A DNA stretch of 36,535 bases, from assembly GCF_028204095.1 (NCBI RefSeq), contig NZ_JAQLOH010000009.1:1-36535 (forward strand). The letters run 5' to 3'. Of this stretch, positions 25,197 through 33,523 are shown piece after piece (the first letter of the stretch is position 1; each line of letters begins with the position of its first letter). Under the pieces are notes generated by a model. It ran no database searches. It was not told where the DNA came from and worked only from the letters and a program-made list of their open reading frames with translations. Position numbers and translations under genes: made by a program. This DNA is from Candidatus Anaplasma sp. TIGMIC (GTDB lineage Bacteria; Pseudomonadota; Alphaproteobacteria; Rickettsiales; Anaplasmataceae).

Positions 25197-26411
25197 ATGG
25201 GTGACACTGTAGAGGTCAAGGCTGAAAATCTCGGTGGGGAGTCTATACTTGAGGCCCCCGTTAGGGTTTTGAAGAATGCTGGCGATTTTGTAAGCGCCGA
25301 GGAGGTGCTCTTTATTGTTGAGACTGATAAAACCTCTCTTGAGATCTCGTCGCCTGTTTCGGGTGTGATCAGAGATATTAGAGTCGTCAACGATGGGACT
25401 ATCACCAAGGGGCAAGTACTGGCAACTGTGGTACGGCAAGAAGCTGCCGAAAAGCCTGTAGAAAAGGTGCAGCCTTCCCAAGGAGAAGCGGTGTCGAGCT
25501 CTTTGAATCAGGGAAATAAGGTTGCGGACACACGCGGCGGTGTTAATGTTTTGAACAAGGGGCCGGAGATACCGAGTGTTGAGTCCTTTGTTGCGGGTTT
25601 ACACTCGTCACCTGCGTCTAGGGCAACGGGTAGCGTTTGCGCGGCTAATGTAGGTTCAAGCCAAGCTTCTAAGGTGCCTGCTAGAGACTTAGAGCATTGT
25701 CACGGGAACATCGTTGGTGAGCGGCGTGTCAAGATGAGTAAAATTCGCCAGGTAATAGCGGCGCGGCTCAAAGAATCGCAGAACACAGCTGCAACTCTCA
25801 GCACCTTTAATGAGGTGGACATGAGCAGGGTGATGGATCTAAGGTCCAAGTACAAGGATGCTTTTACAAAGCGGTATGATGTCAAGCTTGGGTTCATGTC
25901 GTTCTTTATAAAAGCGGTGGTTCTTGCTCTTGAGGAGATTCCAGTACTCAATGCTGAGATTTCGGGAAATGAAATTGTATACAAGGACTACTGCAACATA
26001 GGGGTTGCGGTCGGTACTGACAAGGGCTTGGTTGTTCCCGTGATAAGAAGGGCAGACTCCATGACGCTTGCGGAAATGGAGCAAACTCTTGTGGAGCTTA
26101 GTACGAAGGCAAGGAGCGGCAAGCTCTCTGTAGCTGATATGTCTGGCGCGACGTTTACTATAACGAACGGCGGGGTTTATGGCTCTCTGCTATCTACTCC
26201 CATAATTAATCCTCCTCAGTCTGGTATTCTGGGTATGCACGCAATACAGGAGCGTCCTGTAGTGATAGATGGTAAGATTGAGATCCGGCCGATGATGTAC
26301 ATTGCGCTTTCTTATGATCATAGGATAGTTGATGGTCAGGGTGCAGTTACGTTTTTGGTTCGTGTTAAGCAATATATAGAGGATCCTAACAGGATGGCTC
26401 TTGGTATCTAG
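25197..26411 (+). CDS. sucB: 2-oxoglutarate dehydrogenase E2, dihydrolipoamide succinyltransferase
   Basis: E2 of the 2-oxoglutarate dehydrogenase complex transfers succinyl from E1-bound thiamine to CoA by way of a swinging lipoyl arm. The 404-aa protein has one lipoyl domain with the target Lys45 ([10 protein letters not shown]) and a variable linker (about 82-135). A catalytic acetyltransferase domain begins at about residue 175 ([33 protein letters not shown]) and ends with [11 protein letters not shown] (His375, Asp379). The NEVDM and DKGLVVPVI wording fits SucB rather than AceF. A normal subunit-binding domain is not recognisable between residues 135 and 170. The ATG at 25197 is chosen over the TTG at 25137. 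map follows after 8 nt. Confidence 0.93.
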   Translation: MGDTVEVKAENLGGESILEAPVRVLKNAGDFVSAEEVLFIVETDKTSLEISSPVSGVIRDIRVVNDGTITKGQVLATVVRQEAAEKPVEKVQPSQGEAVSSSLNQGNKVADTRGGVNVLNKGPEIPSVESFVAGLHSSPASRATGSVCAANVGSSQASKVPARDLEHCHGNIVGERRVKMSKIRQVIAARLKESQNTAATLSTFNEVDMSRVMDLRSKYKDAFTKRYDVKLGFMSFFIKAVVLALEEIPVLNAEISGNEIVYKDYCNIGVAVGTDKGLVVPVIRRADSMTLAEMEQTLVELSTKARSGKLSVADMSGATFTITNGGVYGSLLSTPIINPPQSGILGMHAIQERPVVIDGKIEIRPMMYIALSYDHRIVDGQGAVTFLVRVKQYIEDPNRMALGI

Positions 26412-26419
26412 GGGGTTTA

Positions 26420-27214
26420 GTGGAACGTAGTGCTATTACCATACACTCCGAACAGGGGTTTGTTGGGATGAGGCGTGCTGGCAGATTAGCAGCTGAGGTT
26501 TTAGACTACATAACACCGCATGTTATGCCCGGGGTAACTACTAACGAGCTCGATATTTTATGTCACGACTTTATAGTATCGGCGGGTGGGGTACCAGCGC
26601 CCCTGGGCTACAGGGGATACCCTAAGTCTATATGCACTTCAAAAAATTTTGTTGTATGCCATGGGATTCCAGACGATGTGGCATTAAAGTCTGGTGACAT
26701 AGTCAACATAGATGTGACTGTAATCCTAGATGGTTGGCATGGTGATACTAGCAGAATGTATTGGGTTGGGGATGGTGTCACGATTAAGGCAAAGCGCGTA
26801 TGCGAGGCCAGCTACAGAGCGATGTGGGCGGCAATTTCGTGTATAAAACCTGGTGAAAAACTGAACAGTATAGGGTTAGCAATAGAGCAGGAAATAAGCA
26901 AATATGGGTACTCCATAGTAAGGGACTACTGCGGCCATGGCATAGGTAAGGAATTTCATGCTTCTCCTAACGTCGTTCATTACTATGATCCGGAGGATGA
27001 AGTTATTCTTCAGGAGGGGATGTTTTTTACCGTTGAGCCTATGATAAATGCGGGTAAGCACCATACGGTGCTTGATAAAAACGACGGATGGACGGTGACC
27101 ACAAGGGACTTTTCGCTGTCAGCGCAGTTTGAGCACTCTCTTGGTGTGACTAAAGATGGCGTTGAGGTGTTCACTAGGTCTCCAAAAAATTGGCATTTCC
27201 CCCCGTATTTATAA
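26420..27214 (+). CDS. map: methionine aminopeptidase type I
   Basis: MetAP removes the initiator methionine from nascent proteins. The 264-aa enzyme has all five metal ligands of the type I family: Asp98 (NIDVT), Asp109 (HGDTSRMY), His173 (GHGIGKEFH), Glu206 (TVEPMI) and Glu238 (QFEHSL). The substrate-site His81 (VVCHGIPDD) is also present. It lacks the long N-terminal extension of eukaryotic MetAP1. The start is the GTG at 26420, directly behind a GGGGG stretch at 26411-26415, only 8 nt after the sucB stop, so sucB-map form an operon. Confidence 0.97.
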   Translation: MERSAITIHSEQGFVGMRRAGRLAAEVLDYITPHVMPGVTTNELDILCHDFIVSAGGVPAPLGYRGYPKSICTSKNFVVCHGIPDDVALKSGDIVNIDVTVILDGWHGDTSRMYWVGDGVTIKAKRVCEASYRAMWAAISCIKPGEKLNSIGLAIEQEISKYGYSIVRDYCGHGIGKEFHASPNVVHYYDPEDEVILQEGMFFTVEPMINAGKHHTVLDKNDGWTVTTRDFSLSAQFEHSLGVTKDGVEVFTRSPKNWHFPPYL

Positions 27215-27241
27215 CTCATACTCTTAAATACTGTATATTTT

Positions 27242-27253
27242 CGTATATATACG
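27242..27253. repeat. 12-bp perfect palindrome upstream of prmC
   Basis: CGTATATATACG reads the same on both strands. It lies about 28 nt after the map stop and about 98 nt before prmC, in an AT-rich stretch. It could be an operator or a weak terminator element; no T-tract follows. Confidence 0.3.
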
Positions 27254-27350
27254 GAGTCGGTGTGGTGTTGTAACAATGTAAGTTGCTAGAGCCCCACCTA
27301 TAAAACTTTACAAGTCTAGATGCTGGACGGGGTTCTAATGATTTACGTGT

Positions 27351-28244
27351 ATGTGTGCGACTAAACTTGCGGTACTTCTGAGTGAAGCGACTTCAGTTCT
27401 GAGTCGTGTAGGTGTTGTGACGCCAATGCTCGATGCGCGGCTTATTGCTGGTCACGTTTTAGGACTTAGTGAGTTGGAAGTACTGACTGGCCGGGATTTA
27501 GTTGTGTCTTCAGAAAAGGCCAAGGAGTTTTTTCAAGTTATAGCAAAGCGCTTAGCGGGTGTGCCTATATCGCATATTACCTGTAAGAGGGAGTTTTGGA
27601 GTTTGGACTTTACCGTTAGTCCTGATGTACTGGATCCCAGGCAAGATACGGAGACTATCATATCTACCGCAATAAAGCTGTGTAGTAATCGAGCTCGGAG
27701 AATAAACATAGCAGATTTGGGCACTGGCTCTGGGTGCATAATTATAGCATTAATGTCATACTACAAAAACGCCGTTGGCGCGGCATTTGAAAAGAGCACA
27801 AAGGCTTATCGTGTTGCATATAAAAACCTGGTTCGGCATAACATGATGAGAAGAGTAAAATTACGCAATGCTGGTTGGGAGTGCTGTGTAGGTAAATTTG
27901 ACCTCATAGTCAGCAATCCTCCCTATATCAAAAGGAGCAAAATACCAGGTTTGCAACCCGAAGTGAGATTACATGAACCTATGCTGGCACTAGACGGTGG
28001 AATCAGTGGCATGGAAAAGTATCTACAAATTTTTAGGGTGCTACGAAGATGCTTAAAAAGCGATGGGAAGGCTATTCTTGAAATTGGTGAAGATCAAGTA
28101 GCGGTAAGGGCTGCAGCTATTAGGGGTGGTTTGTGTTTTTGTGGCTACGTTAATGATCTAGCGGGGCTGCCTAGATGTGTTATCCTTAAAAAAGCAAATC
28201 AGCGTCAGTATTGCACGCCACGTACAGCGGTTTTACTCAAATAG
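27351..28244 (+). CDS. prmC: peptide chain release factor N5-glutamine methyltransferase PrmC
   Basis: PrmC (HemK) methylates the glutamine of the GGQ motif in release factors RF1 and RF2, using S-adenosylmethionine. The 297-aa protein has the N-terminal helical domain with RLAGVPISHITCKREFW and the SAM motif I DLGTGSGCI (residues 122-130). The substrate-recognition NPPY (189-192) is followed by EVRLHEPMLALDGG. The C-terminus extends about 20 aa past the usual end. Some motif residues differ from textbook PrmC (ISHIT where PLQYI is common, LDPRQDTE for IPRPDTE), but the family is clear. The ATG at 27351 is used; the ribosome site is weak. Confidence 0.93.
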   Translation: MCATKLAVLLSEATSVLSRVGVVTPMLDARLIAGHVLGLSELEVLTGRDLVVSSEKAKEFFQVIAKRLAGVPISHITCKREFWSLDFTVSPDVLDPRQDTETIISTAIKLCSNRARRINIADLGTGSGCIIIALMSYYKNAVGAAFEKSTKAYRVAYKNLVRHNMMRRVKLRNAGWECCVGKFDLIVSNPPYIKRSKIPGLQPEVRLHEPMLALDGGISGMEKYLQIFRVLRRCLKSDGKAILEIGEDQVAVRAAAIRGGLCFCGYVNDLAGLPRCVILKKANQRQYCTPRTAVLLK

Positions 28245-28716
28245 TAACTGTGTACTGAATCACTATTTGTCGATGCCGGCCATAATCTTCCAGCAGTAAT
28301 CTATGCTCTATGCGTACTATTGTAACCCCGGAGTGTTTATTGTTATTTCTTAACTGCATGACTCCCCGGGCGAATGCGTCATTAAGGTACGGGTCACTAT
28401 GGTAAGAATCCATGCTCGTAACAGCTTTCTAACAGAGTTTTACGCAGATAAACCCCTAACCACCTGGGTTTTAGGATTGTTGTTGCAGTAGATTGCCTAC
28501 TTAAATGCCATTGGTGGCGGGAACATTAATGTTTTATGGGCCAGAGCCGCATGATTTATAGGCTAGGCATGGGGATGAATTTGATGAAATGAGAACGAGA
28601 GGTCATGAAAGCGTTTCATGGAGCAATGCCTCGCACTGCCGGCATAAGATGAAAAGCAGATGTGCGGAGCATTATGCTAGCGCTGCCTACCGCTACATTA
28701 CGTGGATTCTGAGGGC
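28245..28716. other. 472-bp gap between convergent prmC and grxC
   Basis: No reading frame or known RNA is recognised. It holds a striking inverted repeat at 28604-28620 and a weaker one (CCTAA...TTAGG) near 28455-28475. Confidence 0.4.
28604..28620. repeat. 17-bp inverted repeat CATGAAA-GCG-TTTCATG
   Basis: Two perfect 7-bp arms flank a 3-bp centre. It lies about 100 nt beyond the 3' end of grxC and 360 nt beyond prmC. A dyad of this size could be a protein-binding site or a compact hairpin; no T-tract follows. Confidence 0.45.
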
Positions 28717-28956
28717 CTAGAATTTAAGTTGTCCAGACTCATACAATGCGTACAGATCGTCGCAGCCTCCTATGCTTTCTCCGTCAATGAATATTTGTGG
28801 TACGGTCTTACGCCCAGAACGCTCTACCATTTCATTGAGCGTCGCAGGATTGTCTACCACAATCTCCTTAAAGGGGATACTTTTTTTGTTGAACAAAGCC
28901 TTGGCCCTAGTACAATATGGACAGGAAACCTTGGTATATATGAGAACATCTCGCAT
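28717..28956 (-). CDS. grxC: glutaredoxin 3 (GrxC-like)
   Basis: This 79-aa dithiol glutaredoxin has the active site CPYC (Cys12, Cys15) after VLIYTKVS, the cis-proline TVPQIFIDGE and the glutathione-binding GGCDDLYAL. It would reduce protein disulfides using glutathione in the cytoplasm. The ATG at 28956 has a strong ribosome site, GGAGGG, just upstream. It is divergent from ribF with 68 nt between. Confidence 0.95.
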   Translation of the reverse strand: MRDVLIYTKVSCPYCTRAKALFNKKSIPFKEIVVDNPATLNEMVERSGRKTVPQIFIDGESIGGCDDLYALYESGQLKF

Positions 28957-29024
28957 ATCACCCTCCTTCCGCTAACTCAGATATGAGCTTGCTAGCATAG
29001 CTTCGGTAGTATGTAAAGTTTTTT

Positions 29025-29939
29025 ATGGAAGTGCTTTATGGGCGTCCTGGCGCCAAAGAAGTGGTACTCACGTTTGGTAATTTTGATGGAGTGCACAAGG
29101 GGCATGTGCATGTCTTCAGGGAGGTGGTGCGTTTGGCTAGGATGCATAATCTTGCGTCTGCGGTGCTTACTTTTTCCCCACATACGGCTACGGTGGTAAG
29201 GAACAGGGAGCAATTTCTGTTGATTGACTTTGAGCGCAAAGTCAATTTGATAGCAGACTGCGGAATAGAATATCTACATGTAGTTGAGTTTTGTCCGTCG
29301 TTTGCGGCAATGTCGCCCACGGCTTTCATAGAAGACATCTTGGTAAAACGCTGCATGTCGAAGTATGTGGTGGTCGGGACAGATTGCGTTTTTGGGCGAA
29401 GGTGTGAGGGTAATCTCAGTACGCTGCATGAATGCGCTAAGGTTTACGGCTATGAGGTTGTGTCTGTTGCTCCGCTCACGGATGATAGTGGCATTGTATA
29501 TTCGTCATCTGCTGTTAGAGAATGTGTTGAAAATGGTGATATGAGGTCTGCTAGCCTAATTTTAGGCAGGTGCCATTCCGTCAGCGGTAGTGTAATGAGA
29601 GGGAGTTCCCGTGGCAGGTCTATCGGGTTCCCAACGCTGAACCTCAGTATGGCTCACACGATTTTGCCAAGACTGGGGGTTTATAGTGCTAGGGTTATGA
29701 TAGAAGCAGATGTTTGGCTACAGGGAATTGTTAACGTGGGGATTAGGCCAACATTTTCTGCAGAAGAAGCCCCTATACTTGAAATGCACATCTTCGATTT
29801 TGATCAAGAAATTTACGGCCAAAAAGTCACTATTGAGCTTGTGGACTTTGTAAGACCGGAACGAAAATTCGATAGCGTAGAGCAACTTGTGATACAGATC
29901 AAAAAGGACATTGAGGAAGTCAGAAATTCCGGACGTTAA
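29025..29939 (+). CDS. ribF: bifunctional riboflavin kinase / FAD synthetase RibF
   Basis: RibF phosphorylates riboflavin to FMN and adenylylates FMN to FAD. The 304-aa protein has the N-terminal nucleotidyltransferase domain (GNFDGVHKGHVHV with the HxGH motif, and VYSSSAVRECVENGDM). The C-terminal kinase domain shows RGRSIGFPTLNL, GVYSARV, GIRPTF and the catalytic-acid region LEMHIFDFDQEIYG. All key motifs are present and the length is standard. The ATG at 29025 is used. The FAD it makes could supply SDH, whose FAD-attachment factor SdhE is also in this window. Confidence 0.95.
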   Translation: MEVLYGRPGAKEVVLTFGNFDGVHKGHVHVFREVVRLARMHNLASAVLTFSPHTATVVRNREQFLLIDFERKVNLIADCGIEYLHVVEFCPSFAAMSPTAFIEDILVKRCMSKYVVVGTDCVFGRRCEGNLSTLHECAKVYGYEVVSVAPLTDDSGIVYSSSAVRECVENGDMRSASLILGRCHSVSGSVMRGSSRGRSIGFPTLNLSMAHTILPRLGVYSARVMIEADVWLQGIVNVGIRPTFSAEEAPILEMHIFDFDQEIYGQKVTIELVDFVRPERKFDSVEQLVIQIKKDIEEVRNSGR

Positions 29940-29978
29940 CTACAACACATACATGCTAAAAGTGTTGCTTATTCTACT

Positions 29979-30005
29979 TTGAGATGACGAGATTTGTGCT
30001 ATCAT
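29979..30005 (+). promoter_or_regulatory. putative extended -10 promoter of lspA
   Basis: TTGAGA (29979-29984) and TATCAT (30000-30005) are separated by 15 nt. The -10 is preceded by TG with one base between (TGCTATCAT), the extended -10 form that tolerates a poor spacer. Transcription would begin about 15 nt before the lspA ATG. Confidence 0.4.
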
Positions 30006-30026
30006 GTCGCCTCCTGCTAGTGATGT

Positions 30027-30524
30027 ATGGGTTATGACGTGAAGAAGGCTGTAATAAGTGTGTTGGTTCTGATAGCTGTATTGTCCCTTGACCAGTTTAG
30101 CAAGTGGTATGCATCTGAGGTTTATTTATCACAAGGTAGCTTTGTAGTTTGTGAGTACTGCAATGTGGTGCAGCTTTGGAATACAGGAATAAGTTTTGGT
30201 ATGTTCAGCGACATGGAGAACGGTAACGTTACTTTCATGTGCATAACCATGGTTATCATACTGATGCTTATAGTGATGTTGATACGAGCTCAGGGCACAA
30301 GTAAGGTCGTATGGCTTAGTGTTCTTGACAGTGGGGCCATAGGCAACTTTCTCGATCGCGTAAGATTCGGAGCTGTGTATGATTTCATAGACCTGCACAT
30401 TGGGGAACTGCACTGGCCCGCATTCAATTTAGCTGACGCCTGCATAGTGTTGGGAGTAGTAGCGTTTCTATGGATAGAAGCGAAAGCATGCTTGGAAAAA
30501 CGCGAAGAAAAACGAGGTGTATGA
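30027..30524 (+). CDS. lspA: lipoprotein signal peptidase (signal peptidase II)
   Basis: LspA is the inner-membrane aspartyl protease that cleaves signal peptides of diacylglyceryl-modified lipoproteins. The 165-aa protein has four membrane helices and the family motifs LDQFSKW, WNTGISFGMF, GAIGNFLDRVRFGAVYDFID and FNLADACI. The two catalytic aspartates lie in the last two (YDFID and NLAD). The start at ATG 30027 gives the standard length. Its presence implies that mature lipoproteins are made in this organism. Confidence 0.95.
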   Translation: MGYDVKKAVISVLVLIAVLSLDQFSKWYASEVYLSQGSFVVCEYCNVVQLWNTGISFGMFSDMENGNVTFMCITMVIILMLIVMLIRAQGTSKVVWLSVLDSGAIGNFLDRVRFGAVYDFIDLHIGELHWPAFNLADACIVLGVVAFLWIEAKACLEKREEKRGV

Positions 30525-30605
30525 ATGCTCCTGCAATTAACATAACTGAAATACTTTCTACGGTAGGTTTTAGGAAAGGTTGTAACTTACTTTTGGATTG
30601 AAGCG

Positions 30606-32006
30606 ATGAAGGTGTTTTTTTCAGCCTATTTTCTGTTTTTCGTGCTCCTCGCAGGCATAGCTGACGCAGGAGAATTACAGAAGCTGCACTCTACCAAGTT
30701 AAAGAACGGTATGCAAGTCTACGTAATGCAGGATAAGCGACTGCCTGTGGTCATGCATATGCTAATATACAAGGTTGGAGGGATGGATGATCCTCCGGGG
30801 CTGTCGGGGATCGCACACTTTTTTGAACATCTCATGTTTTCTGGCACTAAGAAGTTTCCTGACTTTGTGGATACTGTGAGCAAGCTTGGTGGAGAGCTCA
30901 ACGCCGCAACGTCTACTCCTTATACTGCGTATTATGAGCTTATAAACAAACGTCATCTCCCCTTAGTTATGGAGATGGAAGCGGATAGGATGCACTCCTT
31001 GTTGTTGACAGATAGGCATATAGAGCGGGAACGTAACGTAGTGCGCGAAGAGAGAAATATGCGCGTAGAGAGCTCCATAAAGGGTCTCATATTCGAGGAG
31101 GTGTATAACATATTCTATAGGAATGGGTATGGTACTCCAGTAATAGGGTGGGAGCACGAAATGGCGAACTACGGTAGGGACTCTGTAGATGCTTTTTATC
31201 ACAAGTATTACAATCCCAACAATGCCATTCTGCTTGTGGTAGGTGATGTTAACTTTAATGATGTTGTTAAGCTGGCTAAGAGCTATTACGGGTCTATCGA
31301 GAATAGGCATTCAGCTCCAGAAAGGACATTTTTAACCAAGGCGGAGCCGCCACACAGAAGTGACGTAATTGTGAGGATGCAGCATCCCGACATAGCGGAT
31401 CCCGTTGTTGCAATGCTCTACAAGGCGCCAAGCATTGTTACTACGACCGATCCAAAGAAAAGAGCTGCGATGGGAATAGCTTCGGAGATTGTTGCGGGAA
31501 GTGAATTCGGTGTACTTCACCATGAACTTGTGAGTAAAAGGTCGATTGCCACCCGTGTGGACACATCATATAGCGATCGAGAAAAAAGCAGTGGCATTGT
31601 TGCCATTGAAATGATGCCAAAGTCAGGTATTACGCCTGAAGATATCAGTAAAGAAGCGAAGCAAATAATAGCTGAGTTGGTAGAATCAGGTGTGACAGAG
31701 GAGTTGGTAGAGAGTGCAAAGTACAGGAACGCCGCAAGTTTCATATATAGCCTGGACGGTATGGATAGTCGGGCATGGGTTTATGCAGGGATGCTTGCTG
31801 CGGGTGTCCAACCTACGCCACCGGAGCAGATGATAGAGATAATCAAAAGCCTTTCAGTAGATGATATAAACGATGCACTGCGGGAGACATTTGTTGGAGC
31901 CACAGTGGAGGCGCATCTCACACATAAAGACGTGCATACCGCCAACGCGGGTGCTCAGGAGCACGGTGATGAAAACGCAAGTGTGAACGCAAGCATGGAG
32001 GGGTAA
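30606..32006 (+). CDS. exported M16 zinc peptidase (catalytic member of a pair)
   Basis: This is a 466-aa M16 family (pitrilysin/processing peptidase-like) protein. It has a signal peptide (MKVFFSAYFLFFVLLAGIADA) and the inverted zinc motif HFFEH (His71, Glu74, His75). A downstream glutamate lies in RERNVVREERNM (about residues 148-149), the expected third ligand region. Two homologous halves of about 220 aa follow the M16A/M16B pattern. It probably acts in the periplasm on small peptides; the substrate is unknown. Its stop lies 1 nt before the next gene, which encodes a second M16 protein lacking the zinc motif, so the two likely form a heterodimer. Confidence 0.9.
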   Translation: MKVFFSAYFLFFVLLAGIADAGELQKLHSTKLKNGMQVYVMQDKRLPVVMHMLIYKVGGMDDPPGLSGIAHFFEHLMFSGTKKFPDFVDTVSKLGGELNAATSTPYTAYYELINKRHLPLVMEMEADRMHSLLLTDRHIERERNVVREERNMRVESSIKGLIFEEVYNIFYRNGYGTPVIGWEHEMANYGRDSVDAFYHKYYNPNNAILLVVGDVNFNDVVKLAKSYYGSIENRHSAPERTFLTKAEPPHRSDVIVRMQHPDIADPVVAMLYKAPSIVTTTDPKKRAAMGIASEIVAGSEFGVLHHELVSKRSIATRVDTSYSDREKSSGIVAIEMMPKSGITPEDISKEAKQIIAELVESGVTEELVESAKYRNAASFIYSLDGMDSRAWVYAGMLAAGVQPTPPEQMIEIIKSLSVDDINDALRETFVGATVEAHLTHKDVHTANAGAQEHGDENASVNASMEG

Positions 32007-32007
32007 C

Positions 32008-33342
32008 ATGAATAAAAGCGCATTGTTAAGGGTTTTATTTTTTGTAGTCATCCTGTCCACAGGGTCACATTGCTTTGCAAGGGGCTTGGATGTAAACGTG
32101 CAGGATGTTGTTACTAGTCAAGGCAACAAGTATTGGCATATCCAAGAGGACACGCTGCCTATGGTTGCCGTTACTATGGCGTTTAAAAACTCTGGCTCGC
32201 TATATGATCCAGTAAGCAAGAAGGGGTTAGCGGCGCTTGTTTCATCTGTGATTGCCCGTGGTACTGTGGCAAAAGATGGTGAGAGTATTGCTAAAAAGCT
32301 ACAGGGAAGAGGAGTAACCCTGGATGTTTATGCTGATGGGGACAACATATACGTTAGCATCAAGACTCTTGCAGAGAATCTGGATTTTGCTCTATCTGCC
32401 GTTGGCAGTAGTTTGATTTATGCATCTATTGATGAAGCCGTATTCAACGTAGAAAAAGAAAAGCAAAAGGCCGACATCCGCGGTAGCGCGATGGAACCAA
32501 CTGTTCTGGCGTCTGAGATGCTTGACAAGATCATGTTTGGAGATGATCCGCATGCTTATCCCGTGCAAGGTACTATACCTACGGTGGAGAGCATCATGCT
32601 GGAAGATGTCGAAAGCTACCGGAGAGAGAACTTTGACTTAGACAAAATGGTGATAGGAGTTACGGGTAATGTGAGCAAGGAAGTGCTATCAGATATTCTT
32701 GATAGGTCTTTTGCGGGAATTCCACGTGGTCAGAATACCAAAGAAATCCAAAGCGCTCATCCTAAGTTAGGTTTGCGTGGGTACGTCAAGTATTCTGCGC
32801 CGCAGAGTGTAATAGTTTTTGCGACTAAGGGTGTATCATATAAAGACCCCAAATACCATGTAGCGGAGGTTCTGAACAATGCGCTGGGAGGTATAGGATT
32901 GAGCTCAGTGCTTATGCAGGAGCTGAGGCAGCGGATGGGTATTACTTATAATGTATCTAGCTCCCTGCGGCACGGGGGAGGAGCAGATCTTTTACAAGGT
33001 GCGCTGTTTACAGACAGCACTACAGCAAAGGAGGGAGTAAAGGCACTTTTAAAGACCATAAACTCTGTTAAAGAAAAAGGTCTTGATGAGAAGTCTTTCA
33101 AGATAGCGAAGGCAGATCTAATAAACTCCTTTGTGTTTGCCTTTTTAAAGCGTTCTTCTGTTGCTGCGGAATTGGTGCAGCTGCAGTTGCGTGGGCTTGG
33201 AGTGGATTATATAAGAAATTATAGTTCCATTTACGATTCTGTGACTCTGCGGGATGTAAACGAGTTTGCCAAAGACTTTTTTGGAGACTTTACCATAGTT
33301 GAAGTTGGTTCCAGAAATAACATTGGTGCTTCAATTACGTAA
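32008..33342 (+). CDS. exported M16-family protein, probably non-catalytic partner
   Basis: This 444-aa protein shares the M16 fold (for example KKGLAALVSSVIARGT, where an active enzyme has HFxEHMxF). The HxxEH residues are missing, so it should not bind zinc. It has a signal peptide (MNKSALLRVLFFVVILSTGSHCFA) and the glycine-rich M16 segment NALGGIGLSSVLMQELRQRMGITYNV in its second half. Such active/inactive pairs resemble the mitochondrial beta/alpha processing peptidases and bacterial PqqL-like pairs. The ATG is 1 nt after the upstream stop, with GAGGGG as ribosome site. Confidence 0.88.
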   Translation: MNKSALLRVLFFVVILSTGSHCFARGLDVNVQDVVTSQGNKYWHIQEDTLPMVAVTMAFKNSGSLYDPVSKKGLAALVSSVIARGTVAKDGESIAKKLQGRGVTLDVYADGDNIYVSIKTLAENLDFALSAVGSSLIYASIDEAVFNVEKEKQKADIRGSAMEPTVLASEMLDKIMFGDDPHAYPVQGTIPTVESIMLEDVESYRRENFDLDKMVIGVTGNVSKEVLSDILDRSFAGIPRGQNTKEIQSAHPKLGLRGYVKYSAPQSVIVFATKGVSYKDPKYHVAEVLNNALGGIGLSSVLMQELRQRMGITYNVSSSLRHGGGADLLQGALFTDSTTAKEGVKALLKTINSVKEKGLDEKSFKIAKADLINSFVFAFLKRSSVAAELVQLQLRGLGVDYIRNYSSIYDSVTLRDVNEFAKDFFGDFTIVEVGSRNNIGASIT

Positions 33343-33440
33343 TGAATGTTGGGACTGTAGCACAAAGTCTACCGGCATTCGTGGCGTGTGGTATGATGTT
33401 GCACTTTGTAGACGATCCTGTGGTTCTACGGCGATAAAAA

Positions 33441-33449
33441 TGATATAAT
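33441..33449 (+). promoter_or_regulatory. extended -10 promoter element TGATATAAT
   Basis: A perfect TATAAT (33444-33449) preceded by TG with one base between forms an extended -10 box. It lies about 75 nt before the start of the 307-aa membrane protein. No good -35 is seen at 16-18 nt. Confidence 0.45.
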
Positions 33450-33523
33450 GAATTGGCAGCCCGAGTAGGGTTGTGATGATGCTATCCGGGGCGATCTTTC
33501 GTGCAATTATAGTGAGAGGAAAT

